Shown one piece after another: positions 1-20,399 of a DNA stretch of 64,000 bases. Under the pieces are notes generated by a model. The model did not search any database, was not told the origin of the DNA, and was given only the letters and a program-made list of their open reading frames with translations. Source of the stretch: Taeniopygia guttata (lineage: Eukaryota; Chordata; Aves; Passeriformes; Estrildidae). The stretch spans positions 6,682,501 through 6,746,500 of the forward strand of contig NC_133050.1 of the NCBI RefSeq assembly GCF_048771995.1, given 5' to 3'. Within the stretch, counting starts at the first letter, position 1. Each line of letters begins with the position of its first letter. The translations under genes and the position numbers were made by a program.

Positions 1-350
1 AGTGATCACAAATCCTTCCAGAGTGATCACAAATCCTTCCAGAATGTCCCCAAAACCTTCCAGAATGTCCCCAAAACCTTCCAGAGTGACCCCAAATACT
101 CCAGAATGACCCAAATCCTTCCAGAGTGACCCCGAATACTCCAGAATGTCCCTAAATTATTCCAGAATGATCCCAAATTCTTCCAGAATGACCACAAATC
201 CTCCAGGATGGTCCCAAAATCTTCCAGCGTTATCCCCGAATCCTCCAAAATGATCCCAAGCCCTTCCAATATTATCCCTGGATCCTTCCAGAATGATCCC
301 AAATCCCTACAAAACCCCTGGAATCTGGAGGAACATCCCAAAAATCCCGG
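1..350. repeat. Minisatellite, CCTTCCAGAATGTCCCCAAA-type unit
   Basis: Degenerate units of about 18-20 bp (CCTTCCAGAATGACCCAAAT and variants) run from the window edge. The array lies in an SNX27 intron. The long minus-strand open frame across it is low-complexity. Confidence 0.8.
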
Positions 351-970
351 ATGTGGTTCTGCATGGAGAGCTTGTGGGGGAACTCGTTGAGAGCCAACTT
401 CTGCACTGGGAAAAGCTGGGAAATTAGGAAAAGATCCCCTCAAATTGTGCCAGGGGAAGTCCAGGTTGGATATTCGGGAATATTTCCCCATGGAAAAGGG
501 GATCAGGTGTTGGAAGGGGCTGCTCAGGGCATGGTGGAGCCACTGTTTCTGGGAATTATCCCAAAAATTCCTGGAAGAGGCACTTGTGGGATGGGATTTG
601 GTGGGATTGGCCTCAGTCTCAGGGGGCTTTTCCAGCCAGGACAATTCCCCATCCCTGGGAGTGCCCAATTCCAGCTTGGATCAACCTGGGAGGTCCCAAC
701 AGTCCAGCGATCTTTAAGGACCTTTTCCATCCCAAACCATTCCAAGATTCCCTGTCCTGCTTTAATGGGATTTTAGGGATAAATCCTTCCCTATCCCAGG
801 TTATTCCATGGATTCCCCACCCCTGGAATCATCCAAATCCAGGCTGGAGCAGCCTGGGGCGGTGGGAGCCATCCCTGCCCCACGAATTCCACAACCCCAC
901 CCCTATGGACCTGCGGATTCCTCCATTCCCATTTTTTTTTTCCCTAAATCCCACGGAATTCCGGGCTCAC
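351..970. other. SNX27 intronic sequence without a recognisable gene
   Basis: This is loosely repetitive intronic DNA with many GGAATTCC-like words. I found no SNX27 exon and no RNA gene here. Confidence 0.5.
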
Positions 971-10830
<9,860 letters not shown>

Positions 10831-10839
10831 GTGGGAACG

Positions 10840-11715
10840 GGGGTGTTGCCATGGGAACGGGGCTGTTGTCATGGGAAGGAGGGGCTGTTACCATGGGAAC
10901 GGGGGTGACAGTTGCCATGGGCTTGGGGGGCTGTTACCGTGGGAATGGGAGGGGCTGTTGCCATGGAAACCGAGGGGCTGTTACCGTGGGAATGGGGGGG
11001 GGGGTGTGGGCAGGGGAATGGCTGTTGCCGTGGTAATGAGGGGCTGTTGCCATGGGAACAGAAGGGTGTTGTTGCTATGGTAATTAGGGGCTGTAGCCAT
11101 GGGAATAGAAGGGTGTTGTTTCCATGGTAATTAGGGGCTGTTGCCATGGGAATGGGGGGTGTGGGCGGGGAATGGGAGGGGCTGTTGCCATGGGAACAGA
11201 AGGGTGTAGTTGCCATGGTAATGTGGGGCTGTTGCCATGGGAACAGAAGGGTGTTGTTGCCATGGTAATGAGGGGCTGTTGCCATGGGAATGGGGGGGGT
11301 GTGGGCAGGGGAATGGGAGGGGCTGTTGCCATGGGAACAGAAAGGGTGTTGTTGCCATGGTAATGTGGGGCTGTTGCCATGGGAATAGAAGGGTGTTGTT
11401 GCCATGGTAATGAGGAGCTGTTGCCATGGGAACAGAAGGGTGTTGTTGCCATGGGAACAGAGGGGTGTTGTTGCCATGAGAACAGAAGGGTGTTGTTGGC
11501 GTGGTAATGAGGGGCTGTTGCCATGGGAACAGAAGGGTGTTGTTGCCATGGGATTGGGGGGCTGTTGCCATGGGAACAGAAGGGTGTTGTTGCCATGGGA
11601 TTGGGGGGCTGAGGGCATGAGGACAGTCGTTTGCTGACATGAGAACGTTGCCATGGAAACAAGCCGATGTTCCTATGGAACGGGGGTGTGTTGCCATGGA
11701 AACGGGTGGTTTTCC
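10840..11715. repeat. Minisatellite of about 33 RFX X-box-like motifs upstream of SNX27
   Basis: The array is built from GTTGCCATGGGAACAG and GTTGCCATGGTAATG monomers separated by short G-rich spacers. I counted about 33 copies by eye. Each copy resembles the RFX X-box (GTNRCC, spacer, RGYAAC), and the copies near 11650 and 11690 read GTTGCCATGGAAAC. The array lies 0.2-1.1 kb upstream of the SNX27 start. Confidence 0.85.
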
Positions 11716-12255
11716 TGGGAACGGGAAGGGGACGCTGTTCGGGGTGTCCCTGGGGGTCCCTGCCAGGCCTGGGCGGGCTGAGGGTCTCGGGGGTCCATGG
11801 GCATCACCACCAGGGCTGGGGGGTGTCAGGGTCTGGGGTTCACCACCGGGTCCCACCAGGGTCCCCAGTTTGTACTGGTGTGGTTGATGAATTTCCCAGT
11901 AAAGAGCTGTTGTTTCTTTTAGTGCATTTTTTGGCATGGAAACCCCATTCATTGGCCATCAGAGCGAGGAAGGTGCAGGATCCTCCCAGGGTCCTCAGGT
12001 GGAGGAAACATTCTGGGGGAAATATTTGGGATTTATTCCTTGTCAGGGTTTTCCCTGGAAATTGTTCCTTTTGTGACCCTTTGGATTCTGAACTTCGTTG
12101 TTGTGCTGTTGGTTTTATTCTATTTCTGTTTAAGGAATTTTTTCTTCTCTCAGCCTTTGGGTTTTTGGTGTTTCCACGGGGAGGGAGAGAGGCGGTTTTT
12201 AGTTTTTAGGCACGTGTGGGCACCCATGGGTGGGGGCACCCAGTTCCCCTCAATG
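11716..12255. other. 3'-flanking region of the FCRL-like gene (minus strand)
   Basis: This is non-coding sequence after the FCRL stop. It contains a poly(A) signal at 12032-12037. Bases 11880-12190 are unique and relatively AT-rich, as expected of a 3' UTR and flank. Confidence 0.6.
12032..12037 (-). other. Poly(A) signal AATAAA of the FCRL-like gene
   Basis: The minus-strand AATAAA lies about 220 bp after the stop codon at 12258-12256. It is the nearest canonical signal downstream. Confidence 0.65.
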
Positions 12256-12365
12256 TCACAGCACATTCTCGTAGATGTCACCGTGTTCCTGATGTCGCCC
12301 GTGGTGTCCCCACAGCTCTGCGTAGGTCACCTGGGGGTCCTGGGGTGTAGTGGCACGGGGGGACA
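12256..12365 (-). CDS. FCRL: FCRL-like last exon, second ITIM and stop
   Basis: It encodes SPRATTPQDPQVTYAELW through DIYENVL and a TGA at 12258-12256. The acceptor TCGCAG gives the needed phase 1. VTYAEL is a perfect ITIM. Confidence 0.85.
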
Positions 12366-15300
12366 CTGCGAGAGACACGGGATGTGGCATCGGGGTGGGG
12401 TGACACCCATGGGTGACGTGTCCCTGTGTGTGTGTCCCCCCCCGTACTCACCCCCTGTCCTCTCGGTGGTCACAATTTGGGTGTACAGCACCTCCCCCTC
12501 CTCTGGGGGGGCTGAGGGATTTGGGGGGGCCCTGAGGGGATAAAGGGGATGTGTGGGGAGGGATGGAGAGTTGTGGGGTGGGGGGAAAAGGGGAATCGTT
12601 CCTGGAGACCCCCACTCACCTTTCCTGGTGTTCCCTGGCGGCTGCAGAGGAAAGAGGGGAGGGGTCGCTGTGGGGTCCCCGAGCACTGACCCCCCTCAGG
12701 ATTCCTGAACCCCCACGGGACCCCCAATTCCCCTCAGGACCCCCAAACATCCCTGGAGCCCCCCAGAATTCATGAACACCCCCAGTGCCCCCGAATAACT
12801 CAGCCTCAACAACCCAAAGCTCGGCAGGGACAGAGACCCCCCAAACACCCCCAGGGGTGAGAGAACCCCCAAAATCCCTGCAGGACCCTCCAGCCCCTCC
12901 CCAAAATCCCTGCAGGACCCCCAGCCAAGGTCACAGTTCAGGGGTTCCCCATCATTCCCAAATTCTGGAGGCCTCTCCAGCTCCCTGGGACCCCCGTGCC
13001 CCCATTGTCACCCACCCACTCGGTGCCACCGGTGCCAGGCCACAGTGACACCCACGAGCAGGACCAGGAACAAAAGGGCCCCACCGACCCCTGCGGCCAC
13101 TGCAAGGAACAGAGGGGGACACATCAGGGTCACCCATCACCCAGGGGTGCTGCACTCCCTGGTGACCCCGTGTGACCCCACCTGTGTCCCCGTGTCCCCG
13201 CGGTGTCACCTCCAGTGCCACCTCCGTGCTGAGCGCCTGGAACACGCGGTGCCCGTCCTGTCCCAGCTGGTTGGTGGCCACGCACTGGTAGGTGCCCGAA
13301 TGTCCCACCTCGATGTCCCCAAGCTCCAGGAGGGGACCCTGGGCCACCACCTGCCCGTTGTGCCACCAGGTGAAGGTGACAGGGGCTGAGCCCACCTGCA
13401 CCGAGCAGCGCAGGGTGACGGGGTCCCCTGCGCGCACCGGGGGTGCCAGGGGACCGGGGGTGATGGTGGCATTGGCCACGGGCACTGCGGGGACACAGAC
13501 AGGGCTGGCACGGGCGGGCGGGATGGGGGTGCCGCGGGTGGGGTCACCCCCAGCCCGGGGGTCCCGCTCACCCAGCACGGTGACATTCAGGGGGTCACTC
13601 TCGGCCACGCTGTCCCCGCCGCTGACCCGGCACCGGTACTGGCCGCTGTCGTTGTCCCCAACGTGCCGCAGCTCCAGGCGGGGCCCGGTGCCCAGCGGTG
13701 CCCCCGAGCCCTCCCGGTGCCAGGAGAAGGACAGGGGACCTGTCCCCTCGGCCACCGCGCAGCTCAGCACCAGCCTGTCCCCAAGTGCCACCTGTGCCCC
13801 GGGGGGCTGCGCCGACAGGGACACCCCCGAGGGCGGGACCCCTGCGGGACGGGGGGACACCAGGGGACAGTGAGGGACCGGGGGGGGGGGCGGGGAGGGG
13901 ACCCCAGTGAGGGAGAGGGGGGGCAGAGATGGGGGGGCTTGGAAAGAACCCCGAGGTTCGGGGGGGGACATTGGGAAGGGGTGAGGGGACCCAGGGAGGG
14001 GATGGGGGGACCTGGGGACAGTGGGGGGACCCGGGGAGGGATGAGGGGGACCCGCGACAGGGATGGGGGACCCGGGAAGGGATGGGGGACATGGAAAAGG
14101 TGTCGGGGAAGGATGGGGGTCCCCAGGAAGGGCTGGGGGACCCGGGAAGGGATGGGGGGACTCGGGGTGGGATCAGAGAAGCGATGGGGGGTCCCGGGAC
14201 ACGGATGGGGGGACCCGGGAAGGGATGGGGGACCTGGGGTGGGATCGGAGAAGGGATGGGGGGTCCCGGGAAGGGAACGGGGGGACCCGGGGTGGGATCG
14301 GAGAAGGGATGGGGGGTCCCGGGAAGGGATGGGGGGACCCGGGGTGGGATCGGAGAAGGGATGGGGGGACCCAGGGTGGGAGCGGAGAAGGGATGGGGGG
14401 ACCTGGGAAGGGATGGGGGGACCCGGGGTGGGATCAGAGAAGGGATGGGGGGACCCGGGAAGGGATGGGGGGCATGGAAAAGGTGTTGGGGAAGGATGGG
14501 GGTCCCCAGGAAGGGCTGGGGGGAGCCGGGAAGGGATGGGGGGACCCGGGGTGGGAGCGGAGAAGGGATGGGGGGACCCGGGAAGGGATGGGGGGACCCG
14601 GGGTGGGATCGGAGAAGGGATGGGGGGACCCAGGAAGGGATGGGGGACCCGGAGAAGGATGGAAGGAGCTGGGGAGGGAGCCGGGCAGTGATGGGGAGAG
14701 CCGGGGATGGTGTCAGGGAGGGCTGGGGGTCCCCAAACTGGGCTGGGGGTCCCCAGACGGGGCTGGGGGTCCCCAGACGGGGCTGGGGGACCCGCGGAGG
14801 GACCCTGGAAAGGATGGGGAGATCGGGGAAGGGATGGGAGGAAGGACCCGGGAAGGGATGGAGGGACACGGGGTGGGATCGGAGAAGCGATGGGGGGACC
14901 CGGGAAGAGATGGGGGGACCCGGGGTGGGATTGGAGAAGGGATGGGGGGACCCAGGAAGGGATGGGGGGACCCGGGAAATGTGTCAGGCAGGGCTGGGGG
15001 TCCCCAGGTGCTATTGGGGGTCCCCAGGTGCTATTGGGGGTCCCCACGCAGGGACCCGCGGAGGCCGTGGGGGTCCCGGTGCCCATCCCCGCACTCACTG
15101 CGCACCGTGACGCGGAGCCGGGCGCTGCTCTTCCGCACGGCCCCATCCTCGGAGCGCACCTCGCAGCTGTAATTCCCCGAGTGGGAGACCCCCACGGTGG
15201 GTACCAGCAGCTGTGGGGACCCCCACGAGCCCCCCACCATCTGCCCATCCCGGTAAAACACGTGCAGGAGGGGGGCTCGGGGCCGCAGGGGGCTGGGGGT

Positions 15301-17761
15301 GCTGAGGCAGCGGAGATTAAGGGGGGACCCCTCGGTGGGCTCGGGGGGACCCTCCAGCACCGGCACCGAGAAGAGCTCTGGGGAGGAGAGGGGAGGGGGT
15401 TTGTGAGCACGAGTGGGTGCGGAGGGGCTGTGGGGGTGTCGGGGTGGCGGCTGTGGGGGGCTCACCCTGCACTGTCACTGTCACCGCCTGTGACTTCTTC
15501 CAACCCCAATATTCCACCCAACCCTCGCAGCTGTAGCGGCCGCTGTGCTGCAGCCGCAGAGGTGACAGTGACAGCTCAGTGCCACCATGGTGCCACCTCA
15601 GTTTCTCCTCCTCACGGTAGAAGGACACCGAGGTGACCGTGTTGTCCCACCAGCCCCGGCAGCGCAGTGTCACCGTGTCCCCCTCCAGCAGCGCCCGCGC
15701 CGGCACCTGCAGCACCAGCCAGGCTGGGGGACAGAGGGGTCCTGTCACCCCCCATGGCACCGGGACCCCCCATCGGGTCACACCGGGGGTCCCCAACTTC
15801 AGCACGGGGTCCCCTCGGAGCAGGGGACAGGCTCTGGGCACACCATGGAGCAGAGCCCACCCAAACCCCTCCGTGTCCCCAGGGTGCCAGGCTGGGGACA
15901 CCCAAACCCCTCGGGGACACCCAAACCCCTCGGGGTCCCCGCGGTGCCAGGCTGGGGACACCCAAACCCCTCGGGGACACCCAAACCCCTCGGGGTCCCC
16001 GCGGTGCCAGGCTGGGGACACCCAAACCCCTCGGGGACACCCAAACCCCTCGGGGTCCCCAGGGTGGCAGGCTGGGACACCCAAACCCCTCGGGGTCCCC
16101 AGGGTGCCAGGCTGGGGACACCCAAACCCCTCCGGGTCCCCGCGGTGCCAGGCTGGGGACACCCAAACCCCTCGGGGTCCCCAGGGTGCCAGGCTGGGGA
16201 CACCCAAACCCCTCGGGGTCCCCAGGGTGCCAGGCTGGGACACCCAAACCCCTCGGGGACACCCAAACCCCTCCGTGTCCCCAGGGTGCCAGGCTGGGGA
16301 CACCCAAACCCCTCCGTGTCCCCAGGGTGCCAGGCTGGGGACACCCAAACCCCTCCGGGTCCCCGCGGTGCCAGGCTGGGGACACCCAAACCCCTCGGGG
16401 ACACCCAAACCCCTCGGGGACACCCAAACCCCTCGGGGTCCCCAGGGTGCCAGGCTGGGGACACCCAAACCCCTCCGTGTCCCCAGGGTGCCAGGCTGGG
16501 GACACCCAAACCCCTCGGGGTCCCCAGGGTGCCAGGCTGGGGACACCCAAACCCCCCTCACCATCGGAGACAGTCACAGGGGAGCTGAGCTCGGTGCCAG
16601 GTTTGTCACACGTGTAGGTGCCACTCTTGGTGACAGTGATGTGGTCACGTCCCCGCTGTCCCCAGCGCTGCCCGTCCTTGTACCAGGTGGTGGCACCGGC
16701 TGTCCCCAAGCCCTGGCAGGTCAGTGTCACCCGGTCCCACCGCACCGCCGGCACCCAGGGGGGCTCCACGAGGAGCTGGGGGGTCCGGGCACCTGTGGGT
16801 GACAGGGGACAGCAGCCTGCCAGGGCCACCACGGGGCTGGGGACAGCGGGGTGGGGACATGGCACCCCCAGGACTCACCAGCGAGGCCGAGGGTCTGGGC
16901 TGGAAGGGAGAAGGGACAGGGCTGGGTGGGGGTGGCACCGTGGGGACAGTGCCACGGAGGGCACAGAGTGTGGGGGCTGTCCCCAAAGTGTCCCCGTGGG
17001 GAGAACTTTCAGTTCTTGTGGGAAAGTGCTCGGGGACTGTCCCCAGCAGGTCTGGAGAGGCTCCCAGGGGACAGCTCGGTGTCACAGCTCGGTGTCACAG
17101 CTCGGTGTCACAGCTGCCCACGCGCCACGTTCGGGTGGCACGGACACCTCCGGGACGGGGACACCCCCGCCAGCCCCATGGCCCTGTCCCCGTTGTCCCA
17201 TCCCGGTGGCACCTTGTCACCATGGCCACCTCCTCATGGTGCTTGTCCCTTTCTGTCCCTGCGCTCCTGTCCCCCTGTCCCTGTCCCCAGAGCTGCCCCA
17301 GCACCAAGGTGCCAAACCCCACATCGCTGTCCCCAAATCCCTGTCCCCATCCCTGTCCCCAAATCCCTGTTCCCAAATCCCTGTCCCCATATCCCTGTTC
17401 CCATCACTGTCCCCATCGCTGTCCCCAAATCCCTGTCCCCAAATCCCTGTCCCCATGGCTGTCCCCAAATCCCTGTCCCCAAATCCCTGTCCCCATCACT
17501 GTCCCCATCACTGTCCCCATCACCGTCCCCAAATCCCTGTCCCCAAATCCCTGTCTCCATCAGTGTCCCCAAATCCCTGTCCCCAAATGCCTGTCTCCAA
17601 ATCCCTGTCCCCAAATCCCTGTCCCCAAATCCCTGTCCCCATTGCTGTCCCCATCACTGTCCCCAAATCTCTGTCCCCAAATCCCTGCCAGGCCAGTGCC
17701 CGGGGCACTCACCCCACAGGAGCAGTGCCACCCTCCCGGCCATCCCGGTGTCCCCGGCCAT
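12256..17761 (-). CDS. FCRL: Fc receptor-like inhibitory membrane protein, complete
   Basis: This is a type I membrane protein of the FCRL family, typically found on B cells and other leukocytes, where it dampens signalling. Eleven coding exons join in consistent phase: 17713-17761, 16879-16899, 16562-16792, 15466-15723, 15099-15377, 13572-13841, 13182-13484, 13016-13099, 12620-12634, 12452-12502 and 12256-12365. They encode 556 residues. The second exon is the 21-nt mini-exon typical of the signal peptide in FCR/FCRL genes. Five Ig domains follow (about residues 24-470), each with the cysteine pair and a G-x-Y-x-C or equivalent motif. The membrane segment is at about 471-492. The tail has two ITIMs, VLYTQI (Tyr510) and VTYAEL (Tyr535), and a last tyrosine in IYENV (Tyr552), a Grb2-type YxN site. 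Orthology to a single mammalian FCRL cannot be assigned. Choice of start: the first of two in-frame ATGs; the second (MAGRVALLLW) is possible. Confidence 0.9.
12452..12502 (-). CDS. FCRL: FCRL-like ITIM exon 1
   Basis: It encodes EEGEVLYTQIVTTERTG with the ITIM VLYTQI. An alternative acceptor 9 nt upstream would add three residues in frame. Confidence 0.85.
12620..12634 (-). CDS. FCRL: FCRL-like small cytoplasmic exon
   Basis: A 15-nt phase 1-1 exon (GNTRK) is read with the second of two nearby acceptors, CTGCAGCCGCCAG. The first acceptor would give 22 nt and shift the frame. It is small enough to be skipped without a frame change. Confidence 0.6.
13016..13099 (-). CDS. FCRL: FCRL-like transmembrane exon
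   Basis: The 84-nt exon encodes AAGVGGALLFLVLLVGVTVA followed by WHRWHRV, a single membrane span and basic stop-transfer. The end is set by phase; a GT four bases further on is out of frame. Confidence 0.85.
13182..13484 (-). CDS. FCRL: FCRL-like Ig domain 5 exon
   Basis: The exon encodes VPVANATITPGPLAPPVR through ALEVTPRGHGDTG with VTLRC, VTFTWWHNG and SGTYQC. The donor used here (13181-13180) keeps phase 1. An upstream GTGACA donor after ALE would break the frame with the next exon. Confidence 0.85.
13572..13841 (-). CDS. FCRL: FCRL-like Ig domain 4 exon
   Basis: The 270-nt exon encodes RVPPSGVSLSAQPPGAQVAL through DPLNVTVL. LVLSC, LSFSWHREG and SGQYRCRV are present. It is the classic FCRL VSLSxQPPxxQV domain. 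Confidence 0.93.
13860..15060. repeat. Minisatellite in FCRL intron between Ig domains 3 and 4
   Basis: Units of about 20-35 bp (GAAGGGATGGGGGGACCCGG, GGTGGGATCGGAGAAGG) with higher-order periods fill the intron. They produce long Gly/Arg or Pro/Ser frames on both strands that are not genes. Confidence 0.92.
15099..15377 (-). CDS. FCRL: FCRL-like Ig domain 3 exon
   Basis: The 279-nt exon encodes ELFSVPVLEGPPEPTEG through ARLRVTVR. LNLRCLS, HVFYRDG and SGNYSCEV mark the fold. ELFxxPxL is a common FCRL domain start. Confidence 0.92.
15466..15723 (-). CDS. FCRL: FCRL-like Ig domain 2 exon
   Basis: The 258-nt exon encodes LVLQVPARALLEGDTVTL through AVTVTVQ. The conserved VTLRC, VSFYREE and SGRYSCEG motifs are present. 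Confidence 0.92.
15860..16557. repeat. Minisatellite in FCRL intron between Ig domains 1 and 2
   Basis: The unit is about 38-43 bp and contains GTCCCCAGGGTGCCAGGCTG and GGGACACCCAAACCCCTCGG. It has about 20 copies, some shortened to the 21-bp half. It ends 5 bp from the domain 1 donor. Confidence 0.93.
16562..16792 (-). CDS. FCRL: FCRL-like Ig domain 1 exon
   Basis: The 231-nt exon encodes GARTPQLLVEPPWVPAV through SSPVTVSD. It has VTLTC, TTWYKDG and SGTYTC, typical of an FCRL membrane-distal C2 domain. Confidence 0.9.
16879..16899 (-). CDS. FCRL: FCRL-like exon 2 (21-nt signal mini-exon)
   Basis: The exon is exactly 21 nt, phase 1 to phase 1, with acceptor TTCCAG and donor GTGAGT. It encodes AQTLGLA. 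A 21-nt second leader exon is a hallmark of the FCR/FCRL family. Confidence 0.85.
17285..17690. repeat. Minisatellite CTGTCCCCAAATCC in FCRL intron 1
   Basis: Alternating CTGTCCCCAAATCC and CTGTCCCCATCA units of 12-14 bp run to about 20 bp from the signal exon donor. Confidence 0.9.
17713..17761 (-). CDS. FCRL: FCRL-like exon 1 (signal peptide, first part)
   Basis: It encodes MAGDTGMAGRVALLLW with donor GTGAGT and ends in phase 1. The hydrophobic VALLLW stretch fits a leader. Confidence 0.8.
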
Positions 17762-17929
17762 GCCGAGTGGCTGTCCCCGGCCCAGGGCCACCTGTCCCCA
17801 GCGCGGTGGCCCCGGAGGCGAAGGGGAAGGAAGAGAATTTACATCCCGTCCCCACTGGGGGTGGCACGCGGTGGGGGCTGGGTGGGGACAGGCTGGGGAC
17901 AGGCTGGGGGGCACACGGTGGGACAGGGG

Positions 17930-18610
17930 GGTCCCAGGGGTGGGGGGCTCAGGGGGTTTGGGGAGACAGGGATGGGGGTCCAGGGGAAGGGGGGGTGCCA
18001 GGGATGGGGGTCCAGGGGAATCGGGGTCCCAGGGGAATGGGGGTGCCATGGGGATGGGGGTCCCAGGGGAAGGGGGGGTCCCAGGGATGGGGGTGCCATG
18101 GGAATTGGGGATCCCTGGGCTGGGGGTGGCATGGGAATGGGGGTCCCAGGGGAATGGGGGGTCCCAGGGATGAGTTTCCAGGGGAATTGGGGTTCCCTGG
18201 GATGGGGGTGCCATGAGAATTGGGGGTCCTGAGGAGGGGGTGCCATGAGAATGGGGGTGCCCTGGGCTGGGGGACTCAGGGATGGGAGTCCCAGGAGTGG
18301 GGGGCTCAAGGGATTTGGGGTCCTGAGGAAGGGAAACCCTGGGGATGGGGTGCCATGGGAATGGGGGGTCCCAGGGATGGGGTCCTTGGGGAATTGGGGG
18401 TCCCAGGGATGGGGGTGCCATGGGAATGGGGGTCCCCTGGGCTGGGGAGACTCAGGGATGGGGGTCCCAGGGGAACGTGGGCTCAGGGATTTGGGGTCAC
18501 GGCATGGGGGTCCCAGGGGAATGGGGGATCCCGTGGGAATGGGGGGTCCCAGGGATGGGGGTCCCAGGGGAATGGGGGATCCCGTGGGAATGGGGGGTCC
18601 CTGGAGACTC
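17930..18610. repeat. Minisatellite GGGGGTCCCAGGGATG upstream of the FCRL-like gene
   Basis: Units of about 18-20 bp (GGGAATGGGGGTCCCAGGGA, GATGGGGGTGCCATG) are G-rich on the plus strand. They lie in the 5' flank of the minus-strand FCRL-like gene. Confidence 0.88.
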
Positions 18611-18944
18611 AAGGTGTGGGGAAAGGGGATTTCAGGGGATGGAATGAACAGCAGAGGGTTCCCTGGGAATGGGGTCCTGGTCCGTGCAGACCCTGTGGAA
18701 TGTGGGTGCTGGGATTTGGGGTCCCTGGCAAGGTGGGACATGAGGAATGGGGGTCCCATGGTTTGATTTCCCGAGGATTGGAAGTCCCAGGGCTGGGCAG
18801 TGGCTGGGTGGGCACGGGGGTCTCTGCTCCTTCTCTGGGTGTCTCAGATTTTGGGGTGACCCCGAGCCCAGCACCCCCGAGGTACCGGTGATTTTGGGGG
18901 GGTGACCCCAGCTGGATTCCGGGGGGCTCTGGCTCTGTCCCCCA

Positions 18945-19150
18945 CCCCCCCCAAAGGGACTTTTTTTTCTTCTCATTTCCATTTCCTTCCTTTTTTCTGC
19001 CGCTCTCGCACCCCCTCAGTTCCGGGGCAAGTCCCGAGGGGGAACGGCCCGGGGGGACCCCGGGGGGGGAAAATGGGGTGAGGGGGGGGCTGGGGGGGCT
19101 GGGGGGGCCCCCCAAAACTTTCACTTTCTCTCTCCGGCAGTGGAAGGAAG
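18945..19150 (-). promoter_or_regulatory. Possible FCRL promoter/enhancer block with IRF-type element
   Basis: On the minus strand, GAAAGTGAAA (19128-19119) fits the IRF/ISRE core GAAANNGAAA. GGAAATGGAAATGAGAAG (about 18990-18970) gives ETS/PU.1-like GGAA words. The block is about 1.2-1.4 kb upstream of the FCRL start codon in otherwise repeat-filled DNA. The role is inferred. Confidence 0.35.
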
Positions 19151-19329
19151 AGGCGGAGTGTGGTGGGGGTCACAGGGTGGGGAGGGGGTCCTGGCCTGGG
19201 GGTGGCACATAGGGGATCCTGGGGGGCACATGGGGGGTCCTGGGGGGGGGCACATAGGGGGGTTCTGTACTGGGGGGCACATCGGGGGTTCTGTCCTTGT
19301 CCTGGGGGGGCACATCCCGGGGGAACGGG

Positions 19330-20105
19330 CAGGGAATGGGGATGGGGCCTTTGGGCACCGGGCAGGTTTTGGGCACCGGGCAGGGTTTGGGCACCGGGGG
19401 TTTTGGGCACCGGGAACACCGGGCAGGGATGGGGATGGGGGCTTTGGGCACCGGGGGGGCACCGGGAACACCGGGCAGGGATGGGCATGGGGAGTTTTGG
19501 GCACCGGGGGGGCACCGGGAACACTGGGCAGGGTTTGGGCACCGGGAACACCGAGCAGGGATGGGCACCGGGGGTTTTGGGCACCGGGGATTTTGGGCAC
19601 CGGGGATTTTGGGCACCGGGAACACCGGGCAGGGATGGGGATGGGGGCTTTGGGCACCGGGGGGGCACCGGGAACACCGGGCAGGGATGGGCACCGGGCA
19701 GGATTTGGGCACCGGGAACACCGGGCAGGGTTTGGGCACCGGGAACACCGGGCAGGTTTTGGGCACCGGGAACACCGGGAACACCGGACAGGATTTGGGC
19801 ACCGGGGGTTTTGGGCACCGGGAACACCGGGCAGGATTTGGGCATCGGGGTTTTGGGCACCGAGGGGGCACCGGGAACACCGGGCAGGATTTGGGCACCG
19901 GGGTTTTGGGCACCGGGAACACCGGGCAGGATTTGGGCACCGGGAACACCGGGCAGGATTTGGGACCGGGAACACCGGGCAGGATTTGGGCACCGGGAAC
20001 ACCGGGCAGGATTTGGGCACCGGGAACACCGGGCAGGATTTGGGCACCGGGAACACCGGGCAGGGTTTTGGGCACCGGGAACACCGGGCAGGATTTGGGC
20101 ACCGG
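19330..20105. repeat. Minisatellite GGGCACCGGGAACACCGGGC
   Basis: Units of about 30 bp (CACCGGGAACACCGGGCAGG, then ATTTGGG) in about 25 copies lie between the FCRL-like gene and VSIG8. Confidence 0.92.
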
Positions 20106-20395
20106 CGGTTTTGGGCTTTCCCCCGTTCCCGCCGCTCAGCCCAGCCGGTTTTAGGGCCCAGCCCCGTTTTCCCCCGGCCCCAAATTTGGGATTTGGGGTT
20201 CGCCGGGCGGGGCCGCGATGGGATCGGTGCCACTCCCGGGAAATTTCGGGAGCGCCGCCAGCGCCCCGAGCGGCTCCGGGATCTCTGATCCGGGAGGCAG
20301 CCGCAGGAAAAGCTCCTAATTGGATTCCGGGATTAATTAACTAATTAATCCCGGCAGTTCCGGTTCTCTCACCTCCGGGGGGTGCCAAAGCCGAA
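20106..20395. other. CpG-rich non-repeated block
   Basis: The block is CpG-dense and non-arrayed (about 20110-20300), then AT-rich with TTAATTAACTAATTAAT at about 20334. It could be an unassigned promoter or enhancer, but no exon was recognised beside it. Confidence 0.3.
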
Positions 20396-20399
20396 TCCA

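Noticed and set aside
1-970. The next SNX27 exon (VRKLAPNEFPHKL region)
   Set aside because: No such translation was found on the minus strand here, so it must lie left of the window.
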